DNA of 55,137 bases from Actinomycetota bacterium (lineage in GTDB: Bacteria > Actinomycetota > Actinomycetes > Streptosporangiales > Streptosporangiaceae), in assembly GCA_027314595.1 (NCBI GenBank), contig DAHVAN010000121.1, forward strand, positions 1-55,137, written 5' to 3'. How positions within the stretch are numbered: the first letter of the stretch is position 1; each line of letters starts with the position of its first letter. Of the stretch, positions 25,895 through 34,023 are shown piece by piece. Below the pieces are notes generated by a model that was given only the letters and a program-made list of their open reading frames with translations, was not told the origin of the DNA and did no database searches. The position numbers and the translations under genes were made by a program.

Positions 25895-26195
25895 CCGCCT
25901 TCTCCTCCCGCGTCGCGAGCTACGCCACCAGACCTATCGTGCCCCATCACGCGGGCCGGCGCGGCCCATGGGGTGGCGGCCGGTTTGCTTGCCGTGACGA
26001 CCGCCGCCGAACCGGAGGGTCTGGCAGCGCAGCCTGGCAGAACCGGGTAACGTGCTAGTGGCACGAGCGGCCGGAGCATCCTCGCAGGTGCCCTTCTGTC
26101 ACCTGGCGCCAAGGGGACGACGTGCAGGGCCTGCGGTTTTCGTGCTGGTTATTTGGCTAGTCAAGCATCATCCGGTCCCTAACCTGAGGAAGTAC
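25895..26195. other. Divergent promoter region, epimerase / GtrA
   Basis: About 300 bases separate two divergently transcribed sugar genes. The GtrA frame is open through part of it, but the likely GtrA start is at the right end. Promoters for both genes should lie here; I could not place -35/-10 boxes with confidence. Confidence 0.35.
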
Positions 26196-26909
26196 ATGGC
26201 ACTCGCGCAGAACCGGTTTGTCGCGGCAGTGTGGGGCAGGCTCCGTACCAAGGTGGGGGTTAGATTCACTCGTTTCGCGGGCGTCGCGCTCGCGTCGCTG
26301 GCGACGAGCGAGATCCTGCTGTCCATATGCAACGGCGTGCTCCACATGACGGCCACGCCGGCGGCGCTGATAAGCACCTTCGGCGGCGCGGCCGTCAGCT
26401 ACGTGCTCAGCCGCTGGGCGTGGGAGCGCAAGGGCAGGCCGGATGTGCTCAGGGAGACCGTGCCGTTCTGGGTGATCTCGGGGTTGGTGTGGGTCATCCT
26501 CTGGCTGGCCACCAAGCTCGGCTATCACATGGCGCAGTGGCTGGGCCTGCACGGCTTCAAGCACGTGCTGCTTGTCGACCTCGTGTACCTGGTGGCCAAT
26601 TTCGTCACGTTCATGGTGCGGTTCGTGATCTTCCACTACGTGCTGTTCGCCGAGCCCGCCACGGCGGCGCGCGCCGCCGCGACCGGCCCCGACGCGATCC
26701 CGCCGGGCACCCGCAAGGCCCCTAGCCCCGCCGAGGCCCCGCACTCCGCGGCCCTCGCCGCCACCGCCGAGGCGACACGCACGGCGCCCGCCACCGCGAC
26801 AGCCGCACCCGGCAAGCCTGTCCGCGGCAAGGCCGCACCCGGCAAGGCCGCACCCGGCAAGCCTGTCCCCGGCAAGGCCGCTGCCACGCCGCCCGCTTCC
26901 GCCGGCTAG
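26196..26909 (+). CDS. GtrA-family membrane protein
   Basis: The 237-residue protein carries a GtrA domain with about four membrane helices (residues 30-160): RFAGVALASLATSEILL, then LISTFGGAAVSYVLSRWAW, and a pair of hydrophobic helices ending in FVIFHYVLF. GtrA proteins are thought to help move polyprenyl-phosphate-linked sugars across the membrane for surface glycosylation. The C-terminal 70 residues are Ala/Pro/Lys-rich with short GKAAP/GKPVP repeats and should be cytoplasmic. ATG 26196 has GAGGA at correct spacing. It converges on a family 2 glycosyltransferase, a common partner. Confidence 0.82.
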   Translation: MALAQNRFVAAVWGRLRTKVGVRFTRFAGVALASLATSEILLSICNGVLHMTATPAALISTFGGAAVSYVLSRWAWERKGRPDVLRETVPFWVISGLVWVILWLATKLGYHMAQWLGLHGFKHVLLVDLVYLVANFVTFMVRFVIFHYVLFAEPATAARAAATGPDAIPPGTRKAPSPAEAPHSAALAATAEATRTAPATATAAPGKPVRGKAAPGKAAPGKPVPGKAAATPPASAG

Positions 26910-26960
26910 CCCGCGGCTGGCCCCGGCCCGTTCCGCGCAGCGAGCCCGATTTCACGATGA

Positions 26961-26998
26961 TGGATCGGTTGTGACCCGTGAGGGTCACAACCGATCCA
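26961..26998. terminator. Perfect 17-base hairpin between convergent genes
   Basis: TGGATCGGTTGTGACCC (26961-26977) and GGGTCACAACCGATCCA (26982-26998) pair perfectly around a GTGA loop. It lies between the ends of the GtrA and glycosyltransferase genes, so it is a likely bidirectional terminator. There is no U-tract. Confidence 0.75.
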
Positions 26999-27000
26999 CG

Positions 27001-27849
27001 CTAATTGCTAACGTCGCGCAAGGAGCGGCGGCGGCGTTCGCGCCACCAGGTGCCGATGACGACGCGGGCGAACCTGGCGCCGTAGAAGACGTTGTTCAGG
27101 CCGGGAATGTGCAGGCTGTAGAAGGGGTTCTGGCCCTTCTTGCTCTCGCCGACCTTCCGCTTGTGTATGGTGGCCGGCACCTCGAGGACCCGGTAGCCGT
27201 GCGTGATGACGCCGATCAGCAGTTCGGATGCCTGGTACTGGGGCTGCTCGAGCCGGACGGCGCCGGTCACCTCGGCGCGCATGGCGCGCAGGCCGAATGT
27301 CGTGTCGCTGATCCGCTGGCCGGTCAGCAGGCTTACCAGGGTGGCGAAGAACCGCACACCCGCCCGGCGGACCGGGTCGTGAGTCTCCTCGCTGCCCATC
27401 CGGCGCGACCCGGTGACGAAGTCCGCCTTGCCTTCGAGGACCGGGGTGAGCAGGGACTCGATCTCCAGCGGGTTGTACTGGCCGTCGGCGTCGGTGGTGA
27501 CGATGTACGCGGCACCGCCCTCGCGGGCGATCCGGTAGCCGAGCCGCAGCGCGGCACCCTGGCCGCGGTTGACCGGCACGTCGCACACGATCGCCCCGGC
27601 CGCGTCGGCCTCCTTGGCCGTGGCGTCGGCGCAGCCGTCGGCGACCACGATCACCTCGGCGGCTTGCCCGCAGATCGTCCGGGGCAGCGCCTCGACGACG
27701 GGGCCGACGGCGCCTTCCTCGTTATAGGCGGCGATCACGAGAGCGACCGGCGGGAGCGCGGTAACACGCTTCCCGTAGCTGGCGGCGAGCGTCTGCAGCG
27801 CGTCGGCGTCGATCGCCGCGTCTGCCGGGTTGGAGTAGAACACGCTCAT
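27001..27849 (-). CDS. Family 2 glycosyltransferase (polyprenyl-phosphate type)
   Basis: The 282-residue GT-A enzyme has VALVIAAYNEEGAVGPVVEAL at its N-terminus, VIVVADGCADAT, and the DxD motif in TTDADGQYNP. GSRRMGSEE and GLRAMR follow. No C-terminal membrane helix is obvious, as in dolichol/polyprenyl-phosphate mannose synthases of the single-domain kind. It probably loads a sugar onto a lipid carrier, working with the convergent GtrA gene. The ATG at 27849 has GGAGG only one base away; GTG 27843 is better spaced and may be the true start. The stop lies three bases from a strong hairpin. Confidence 0.85.
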   Translation of the reverse strand: MSVFYSNPADAAIDADALQTLAASYGKRVTALPPVALVIAAYNEEGAVGPVVEALPRTICGQAAEVIVVADGCADATAKEADAAGAIVCDVPVNRGQGAALRLGYRIAREGGAAYIVTTDADGQYNPLEIESLLTPVLEGKADFVTGSRRMGSEETHDPVRRAGVRFFATLVSLLTGQRISDTTFGLRAMRAEVTGAVRLEQPQYQASELLIGVITHGYRVLEVPATIHKRKVGESKKGQNPFYSLHIPGLNNVFYGARFARVVIGTWWRERRRRSLRDVSN

Positions 27850-27998
27850 GCCTCCGTCGCGCGATTCGGGTGGACTTGCGGCCGTACGGGAAGGCCGGTG
27901 TCGAGGTCGCCGGTGAGGTTACGGCCGAGCGTGCGTCCGGTGCCGACGCCGGCCGCGACGACCGGCATCACGCTACGGGAACGCGATTCCCTCGCCAT
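27846..27998 (-). CDS. Possible 50-residue protein coupled to the glycosyltransferase
   Basis: From ATG 27998, preceded by GGAG at about 5 bases, a short frame encodes MARESRSRSVMPVVAAGVGT and a proline-containing tail. It ends in a TGA that overlaps the glycosyltransferase ATG (ATGA). The ribosome site and overlap favour a real small gene. The sequence matches nothing I know, and no domain or membrane segment is clear. Confidence 0.35.
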   Translation of the reverse strand: MARESRSRSVMPVVAAGVGTGRTLGRNLTGDLDTGLPVRPQVHPNRATEA

Positions 27999-28716
27999 CC
28001 ATGCTCCGTTCGCTCTCGCGGACCACGAGTGTCCACGCAACTTTGTGTGGTTGCGCCGGCGAAAGGCTACCCGTCCTGGCTGACGATTCGCTCAAAGCCG
28101 TCCGGTGCGGCCGACGTGGCCAGGCCCACATCACCGGACAAGCCCGCGCCGCCATGAGTTTATCGGCCTCCTGTCACAGCGTGGCGGCATTGCAGGCGCC
28201 GTGCTCTACGTGTTATCAGCCGTGTTTACCCAGCTTGCCGCCAAACACGCCACTTTCGGGGATCAGCGCGGCCCACTTGTTATCAGAAAGTAACCATCGG
28301 CTGCGCCAAGTAGTCATGGCATGCCCGGCGCGGTGATTGGCGCGGTGCGCGCGATGGTGATTGGCTCAGCAGATATGACCGAGGCAAGCGCCGCCGCCAT
28401 CGATCCGGTCCAGGTGTCCTGCGAGGAGGAGACCCTCGCCGTGGGAGTCAGGGCCATCGCGGCCGGCGCGAAAGTGGTGGCCGACGCGCCGGCGGTGGCC
28501 GCGGGGATCAGCGGCTGTCCCCTGATCCCCTGCTGCGCGCCGCGCGCGGTGATCCCGAACCGTAAGCCCCCGCAGTGCCCGCCGCCGCGCGGGGATGCCG
28601 CACGATAACCCCCGCAGCGCGCCGCCGTGCGCCGAGTTGGCGATGGCCCGATTGGGTACGTTCGGTCCCGGGAAGTAACGTAAGGCCCGAGAGCAGGCAC
28701 CACCCGAGAGGCAGCC
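27999..28716. other. Long intergenic stretch before siroheme synthase
   Basis: This region of about 700 bases has short open frames but no intact gene that I recognise. Around 28321-28608 there is a fragment resembling a cobalamin-pathway mutase, listed separately. Near 28321-28370 the 9-mer GTGATTGGC occurs twice. The promoter of the siroheme synthase gene should be at the right end. Confidence 0.35.
28321..28608 (+). pseudogene. Possible CobH/CbiC (precorrin-8X methylmutase) remnant
   Basis: A 95-codon frame reads VGVRAIAAGAKVVADAPAVA followed by AGISGCPL. That resembles the GAPVLxDxxMVAAGIT segment of precorrin-8X methylmutase. The rest of the enzyme, including its glycine-rich GNAPTAL end, is missing. 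It sits next to a tetrapyrrole methylase gene, which gives the resemblance some context. It may instead be a chance or unrelated small protein. Confidence 0.3.
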
Positions 28717-29997
28717 GTGGCGGGAAGTCAGGATGAGGCGTACCTGCTCGGCCTGCGGCTGCGCGGCAGGCGGGTCCTGGTCGTCGGCGGCGGCGCGGTG
28801 GCCGCCCGCCGCGTGCCGAGGCTGCTCGCCGCCGGCGCCGACGTCCTGCTCGTCTCGCCCGCGGTCACCGCGCCCCTTGAGGACCTGGCTGCCGGGAAAA
28901 GGCTCACCTGGCTGAAACGGGACTACCAGCCCGGGGACTGCGAAGGCGCCTGGCTGGTCTGCGCCTGCGCGGGTCCGCGCGAGGTGAACGCCCGGGCGGC
29001 CGAGGAGGCGGAAAGCCAGCACACGTGGTGCGTGCGAGCCGACGACGCGGTGACGGCGACCGCCTGGACGCCCGCCTCCGGCCAGGCCGCCGGCGCGAGC
29101 GTCGGCGTGCTCACCGGAGACCCGCGGCGCAGCGCGGCGATCAGGGACGCCGTCGTGGCCGGACTGCGGGCGGGGACGATAGCGGCCCGCCACCACAGGC
29201 AGCACCGCAGCGGCGTGGCCCTCGTCGGCGGCGGACCCGGCGACCCCGGGCTGATAACAGTAAGAGGCAGGCAGCTGCTCGCGGAGGCCGACGTGGTGAT
29301 CACCGACCGGCTGGCGCCACGCGAACTGCTCGCCGAACTGCCGCCTGACGTGCTCGTGATCGACGCGGGAAAGGTGCCGTACGGCCGGGCGATGCCCCAG
29401 GACGAGATCAACGAGGCGCTCATCGGGCACGCGAGCCAAGGCAAGTTCGTGGTCAGGCTTAAGGGCGGGGACCCGTTCGTGTTCGGGCGCGGCGGCGAGG
29501 AGATGCTGGCCTGCCTGCGTGCCGGGATACCGGTCACGGTGGTGCCAGGCGTCAGCGCGGCGGTCGGGGTGCCGACCGCGGCCGGCGTTCCGGTGACCCA
29601 CCGCGGCGCCGCGCAGGACTTTCACGTCATATCCGTGCACGTTCCGCCGGGTGACGAGCGGTCGGCGGTCGACTGGGAGGCGCTGGCGAAAAGCGACGGG
29701 ACGGTGGTGCTCATGATGGCCCTGGAAAGGATAGGAGCGGCCGTCCGGTCACTGATGAGCTACGGGGCCCGCGGGACGACTCCTGTTTCGGTAATCGCGG
29801 ACGGTACTATGCCGACTCAGCGCACAATTTACTCAACGCTGGAGGAAGTCGAGGAGCAAGTCGCGGACGAGGGGATCCGGCCCCCCGCCGTGGTGGTGAT
29901 CGGCGGGGCTGTGACCATCGCGGCGGAGCTTGCCAGGCTCTCACGGGCCCTAGGCTCGGCCCCTTCGCCGGTACCCCCGCTGGCGGAGGATAGTTAA
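28717..29997 (+). CDS. Siroheme synthase / uroporphyrinogen-III C-methyltransferase (CysG-like)
   Basis: The 426-residue protein fuses two activities. Residues 8-150 form a precorrin-2 dehydrogenase-type domain with the NAD-binding GRRVLVVGGGAVAARR. Residues 165-415 form a SAM-dependent methylase with VALVGGGPGDPGLITVRG, VVRLKGGDPFVFGRGGEE and VVPGVSAAVGVP. Together they convert uroporphyrinogen III toward siroheme, the cofactor of sulfite and nitrite reductases, or feed cobalamin. The N-terminal domain is shorter than in E. coli CysG, and ferrochelatase activity is not assured. The start is GTG 28717. Confidence 0.9.
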   Translation: MAGSQDEAYLLGLRLRGRRVLVVGGGAVAARRVPRLLAAGADVLLVSPAVTAPLEDLAAGKRLTWLKRDYQPGDCEGAWLVCACAGPREVNARAAEEAESQHTWCVRADDAVTATAWTPASGQAAGASVGVLTGDPRRSAAIRDAVVAGLRAGTIAARHHRQHRSGVALVGGGPGDPGLITVRGRQLLAEADVVITDRLAPRELLAELPPDVLVIDAGKVPYGRAMPQDEINEALIGHASQGKFVVRLKGGDPFVFGRGGEEMLACLRAGIPVTVVPGVSAAVGVPTAAGVPVTHRGAAQDFHVISVHVPPGDERSAVDWEALAKSDGTVVLMMALERIGAAVRSLMSYGARGTTPVSVIADGTMPTQRTIYSTLEEVEEQVADEGIRPPAVVVIGGAVTIAAELARLSRALGSAPSPVPPLAEDS

Positions 29998-30019
29998 CGA
30001 GCATAAACCAGGCGGCACG

Positions 30020-32023
30020 ATGGAAAGAAAGGGCGTGACGGCGGAGGAATCGCCGTCGCCCGGGATTGAGCAGCGAAACGGCGCAGACGCCGCGGGTGCG
30101 GCGGATATGGTCAATTCCATGACTGCGCCTGAGGGCCAAATGGGATCGTCGGGCGGTGCGACGGCGCCACCGCACAGTGCCGGTTCACCGCGAGCGGAGA
30201 ATGAGCCGGGCGTGTCCGGCTCCCGGCAGCAGTCGCGGGTCCGGGTAGACGCGCGGCTGCTCGAGGCTACCCTGCTGAACCTCAGGAAGCGGGTCGCCGC
30301 CATTCCGCTGGTCTTCGACATCCCGGGCGCCGGCGAGGCGTCCGCGGAGCGGGCCAAGCTGCTCAGCCAGATCGACGACTACCTGCTGCCCCGGGTCCGC
30401 CAGTCAGCGGCCCCGATCCTGGTCGCTCTCGTCGGCTCCACGGGAGCCGGGAAGTCCACCCTGGTCAACAGCATCGTCGGCACCCAGGTGAGCCTCACGG
30501 GCGTCAGAAGGCCCACCACGAACTCGCCGGTACTGGCCTGTCATCCCGACGACATCGGCTGGTTCGCCGAGAACATGTTCCTGCCCACCCTGCCCCGGGT
30601 GCGCCAGGAGGGCCTGGCGATGCCAGGCCGGGACGGGCTGCTCGTGCTCGCCGCCTGCGAGGGGATGACCAAGGGCGTCGCGCTGCTCGACACCCCGGAC
30701 ATCGACTCGGTCGTCCGCGCGCACCACGAGTTCGCCTATCAGTTCCTTGACGCCTCGGACCTGTGGCTGTTCATGACCAGCGCGAACCGCTACGCGGACG
30801 CGCCGGTGTGGGAGATCCTGCAGCACGCCAGGGAACGCGGCGCCGCGCTCGGCGTCGTCCTGTCGCGGGTGCCGCCGAGCCACCGCGCCGAACTCGTCGC
30901 CCACTTCAACGCGATGCTCGACGCCAACGGCATCACGGCGGGCGACCGGTTCGTGATCCCGGAGACCGGCGTGGTGGACAGCATGCTGCCCGCCGACGTT
31001 TTCGCGCCGATCCGGGACTGGCTCGCCGAGACGGCGCAGCGCTCCGACCGCAGGGTCGCGGTGCTCAGCCAGACGATGGCCGGCGTGCTCGACACGTTCA
31101 AGGCGCGGGTCCCCAGGCTGGCCGCGCACGTGGACGCGCAGGTCGTGCTGCGCACCCGGCTGCGCCTTGACGCCGAGGCCGCGTACTCGGCCGCGCTCAC
31201 CGAGTTCGACAGCGGAACGCGCGGTGCCCGCCTGCTGCGCGGGGAAGTGCTCGCCCGCTGGCAGGACTACGCGGCCAGCGGTGACCTCGGTGCCGCGCTG
31301 CGGGGCAAGCGTCCCGCCCGCAAAGGCAGGAGGGCGCGCAGGGGCACGGGCGTCACCCGGGTCGGCGCGCTCGACGGCGCGCTGCGGACGGCGCTGCAGG
31401 GCCTGGTGGTGTCGGTGGCTGACCGCGCCGCCGAGCAGGTGTCCCGCGGCTGGCGTGCCGACTCGGCTGGCGCCGCGCTGCTCGCCGAGTCGGAGGCGAG
31501 CAGGGCACGCGGCGAGCGGGCCAAGCGGGAGTTCGAGTCCGCCTTCGGCACGCCCCCGCCGGCGGGGGCTTCCCGGGAGTCCGCCCTCGACCGGTCCTCC
31601 CCTGATCTGGCCCCGCGCGTCACCCGGGCGGTCAGCGCGTGGCAGGATCAGCTGATGAGGCTCGTGCAGGCCGAGAACCTGGCGAAACGGATCGGCGGCG
31701 CCACCTATGACATCGAGCCGCTGAGCATGGTGACGCTGGTCGCCATGCTGGGCGAGGACGGCGACGCGCAAGGCAAGGACAAGGGCAACGGCGAGGACGG
31801 CGTCATCGCCATCGCCGCCGAACTGCTCGCATCGGTGTTCGGCGCGTTCGAGTCCAGGAATCTCATCGACAAGGCCCGCGCCGACCTGACGGACCGGATC
31901 CGGCTGCTGCTTGACGAGGAGCTGCTGCGGTTCATCGAGGTCCTCGACGGAGCCGGGCCGCTCGATCCGGTGGCAGCGGTCCGGCTGTACCAGGCGGAGT
32001 ACTCGCTGGAGGCGGCGCGATGA
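30020..32023 (+). CDS. Dynamin-like GTPase, first of a pair
   Basis: The 667-residue protein has a disordered first 70 residues. A GTPase domain follows, with the P-loop GSTGAGKST at 139-147, switch I threonines in RRPTTNSP and DTPDIDS at 224-230. A long helical region runs to the end. It matches the larger of two linked actinomycete GTPases often annotated as dynamin-family or ABC proteins. They are presumed to act on membranes; the function is not established to my knowledge. There is no transmembrane helix. Its TGA overlaps the next gene's ATG (ATGA), so the two are coupled. The start could be ATG 30020 or GTG 30035. Confidence 0.8.
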   Translation: MERKGVTAEESPSPGIEQRNGADAAGAADMVNSMTAPEGQMGSSGGATAPPHSAGSPRAENEPGVSGSRQQSRVRVDARLLEATLLNLRKRVAAIPLVFDIPGAGEASAERAKLLSQIDDYLLPRVRQSAAPILVALVGSTGAGKSTLVNSIVGTQVSLTGVRRPTTNSPVLACHPDDIGWFAENMFLPTLPRVRQEGLAMPGRDGLLVLAACEGMTKGVALLDTPDIDSVVRAHHEFAYQFLDASDLWLFMTSANRYADAPVWEILQHARERGAALGVVLSRVPPSHRAELVAHFNAMLDANGITAGDRFVIPETGVVDSMLPADVFAPIRDWLAETAQRSDRRVAVLSQTMAGVLDTFKARVPRLAAHVDAQVVLRTRLRLDAEAAYSAALTEFDSGTRGARLLRGEVLARWQDYAASGDLGAALRGKRPARKGRRARRGTGVTRVGALDGALRTALQGLVVSVADRAAEQVSRGWRADSAGAALLAESEASRARGERAKREFESAFGTPPPAGASRESALDRSSPDLAPRVTRAVSAWQDQLMRLVQAENLAKRIGGATYDIEPLSMVTLVAMLGEDGDAQGKDKGNGEDGVIAIAAELLASVFGAFESRNLIDKARADLTDRIRLLLDEELLRFIEVLDGAGPLDPVAAVRLYQAEYSLEAAR

Positions 32024-33900
32024 CGGCGCTGCCTTCGGTCGGCCCGCCGCAGATGGCGCAGAAGAACCTGTCCGCCAGGCTGGACGCGCTCGCCGAACTC
32101 GTCAGGATCGGCAGGCAGAGGGAGGGCCTGGACGGGTTCGCCACATCCCTGCTTGACGACTCCGAGTCGGTGCTCAAGAGGGCGGGCGAACGCCTCAGGC
32201 TGTCCGCCAGCCACACCGTGGTGGCGCTGGCGGGAGGCACGGGGAGCGGGAAGTCCACGCTGTTCAACGCGCTGGCCGGGGCCACCTTCTCGCCGCCGGG
32301 CGTGACCCGGCCGACCACTAGGCACGCGCACGCGTGCGTGTGGGGGATGCAGGGCGCGGCCCCGCTGCTTGACTGGCTCGGCGTGCAGCGCCGCCACAGG
32401 TACGCGCGCGCCAGCGCGCTTGACTCAGGCGAGGCGGCGCTGAACGGCATGCTCCTTCTCGACCTGCCCGACCACGACTCCGTGGTCTCCGCCTCGATGG
32501 CGGCGGTGGACCGGCTGAGCAAGCTGGCGGACATGCTGATCTGGGTGCTCGACCCGCAGAAGTACGCCGACGCCTCGGTCCACAACCGGTACCTGATCCC
32601 GCTGGCCGGCCATGCCGGCGTGTTCACCGTGGTGCTCAACCAGATCGACCTGCTGAGTCCGGAGCAGGCCACAGACTGCGAGGACGACCTGCGCCGGCTG
32701 CTCGATGCCGAGGGGCTTGCCGGCACGCCGCTGCTGCCGGTGTCCGCGCGCACCGGCGCGGGCCTTGAGGACCTGCGCGCCCTGCTCATGGAGCAGGTGA
32801 GCGCCAGCCACGCGGCGAGCGAGCGGATCTGCGCGGACCTCGACTCGGTGACCGGCGGCTTCGCGATCCATTCCGGGGGGGAAGTCGCCCCGGACGCGGT
32901 GCTCGCGGCAGCGGTCGCGGCGGACTCCCGCGGGCCGCTAGGGTCTCCGGGGCGGCCGCCAGGGGCGGTGGGGGGGCCGGGCGACGCAAAGGAGCAGAAG
33001 CCGCCGTCCCGTCCGCCCTGGGAGATCGGGGAGGACGAAGAGCCCGAGGCGGTCGCCCAGAAGCCGCCGTGGGAGGACGCCACCCCTGACGGCGTGCGCC
33101 CGGATGAGGCCGATCCGGTTGCCAACGTGCCCGAGGCGCCGGCGCGGGACCTGGCAGCCGCGTTGTCCGGCGCGGCCGGGCTGACCGCGGTGGCGGACGC
33201 CCTCGCGAGCGCCCGGGAGGCGCAGGCTTCCCGGTTCGTCGGGTGGCCCCCGGCCCGGCTCGCCCGCGGGCGGCGCGACCCGGTGCGCACGCTGCGGGCG
33301 GCCGCCGGCAACAAGGCCGCCGACCCGTCGGCCGCGGCTGGGGAGGCTCAGCAGTCCGAGGTAGACAACGCCGTCACCGCGTTCGCCGACGCCGTGGGCG
33401 GCAAGCTGCCCGAGCCGTGGGCGGCCTCGCTGCGGGCCGCCGCGAGGAGCAACATTGCCGCGGTGCCGTCGGCGCTGGCAGGCGCGGTACGCCAGGCCGT
33501 GCCAGGCGGGGTGCGAGTGCCCTCGTGGTGGCGGCTGATCGGCGCCTGGCAGTGGCTGCTGAGCGTGCTCGCCGTCGCCGGGGTGATATGGGCCGTGGTG
33601 ATCGCCGTCGCGCACGGGGGCAGGGAGCAGTCGACGCTGATCGGCGACGTCTCGCTGATCCCCTGGCTGCTGGTCATGGCGGCGGCGATGCTGCTGCTTG
33701 GCTTCCTGACCGCGGCCGGCTGCCAGAACATGGTGCTGCTCGCCGCCGATCGCGAGCGCGAGCGCGCCGAGCAGGCGATGCGCGAGCAGGTAGCCGCGCA
33801 GGCCCGCGACCTGGTGCTCGTCCCAGCCGGGCAGGAGATCGGGCAGTACGAGCGCTTCCGGCAGGAACTGGCGGTGGCGCTGGGCCCGCACAGAGCGTAG
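32020..33900 (+). CDS. YfjP-like membrane GTPase, second of the pair
   Basis: The 626-residue protein carries a GTPase domain with the P-loop GGTGSGKST at 72-80, TRPTTRHAH as switch I, LLDLPDHDS near 146-154, and NQID as the base-specificity motif. A Pro/Glu-rich disordered segment spans about 310-375. Two membrane helices lie near 512-532 and 545-566, with a short charged tail. Helical hairpins near the C-terminus resemble bacterial dynamin-like proteins that act at membranes. Translation is coupled to the first GTPase by an ATGA overlap, suggesting a heteromeric complex. Confidence 0.8.
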   Translation: MTALPSVGPPQMAQKNLSARLDALAELVRIGRQREGLDGFATSLLDDSESVLKRAGERLRLSASHTVVALAGGTGSGKSTLFNALAGATFSPPGVTRPTTRHAHACVWGMQGAAPLLDWLGVQRRHRYARASALDSGEAALNGMLLLDLPDHDSVVSASMAAVDRLSKLADMLIWVLDPQKYADASVHNRYLIPLAGHAGVFTVVLNQIDLLSPEQATDCEDDLRRLLDAEGLAGTPLLPVSARTGAGLEDLRALLMEQVSASHAASERICADLDSVTGGFAIHSGGEVAPDAVLAAAVAADSRGPLGSPGRPPGAVGGPGDAKEQKPPSRPPWEIGEDEEPEAVAQKPPWEDATPDGVRPDEADPVANVPEAPARDLAAALSGAAGLTAVADALASAREAQASRFVGWPPARLARGRRDPVRTLRAAAGNKAADPSAAAGEAQQSEVDNAVTAFADAVGGKLPEPWAASLRAAARSNIAAVPSALAGAVRQAVPGGVRVPSWWRLIGAWQWLLSVLAVAGVIWAVVIAVAHGGREQSTLIGDVSLIPWLLVMAAAMLLLGFLTAAGCQNMVLLAADRERERAEQAMREQVAAQARDLVLVPAGQEIGQYERFRQELAVALGPHRA

Positions 33901-33965
33901 GCCGCACGGCCCGCTCAGCCGCACGGGGCCCGCTCAGCCGCTGCGTCCGGCACCGGCGCCGGCGA

Positions 33966-34008
33966 TATCCCGAACGGTCCCGGAGTTACCCGGGGACCGT
34001 TCGGGATA
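33966..34008. terminator. Perfect 16-base hairpin between convergent operons
   Basis: TATCCCGAACGGTCCC (33966-33981) and GGGACCGTTCGGGATA (33993-34008) are exact reverse complements around an 11-base loop. It lies between the GTPase pair and the convergent ABC/catabolic operon. The arm contains ATCCCGAACGG, which recurs elsewhere in the window. Confidence 0.75.
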
Positions 34009-34023
34009 ATGCCTTTCAGTTCT

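Noticed and set aside
28105-28293. 62-codon frame with a hydrophobic stretch upstream of siroheme synthase
   Set aside because: It has one hydrophobic segment but no ribosome site, no family resemblance and no coupling to a neighbour.
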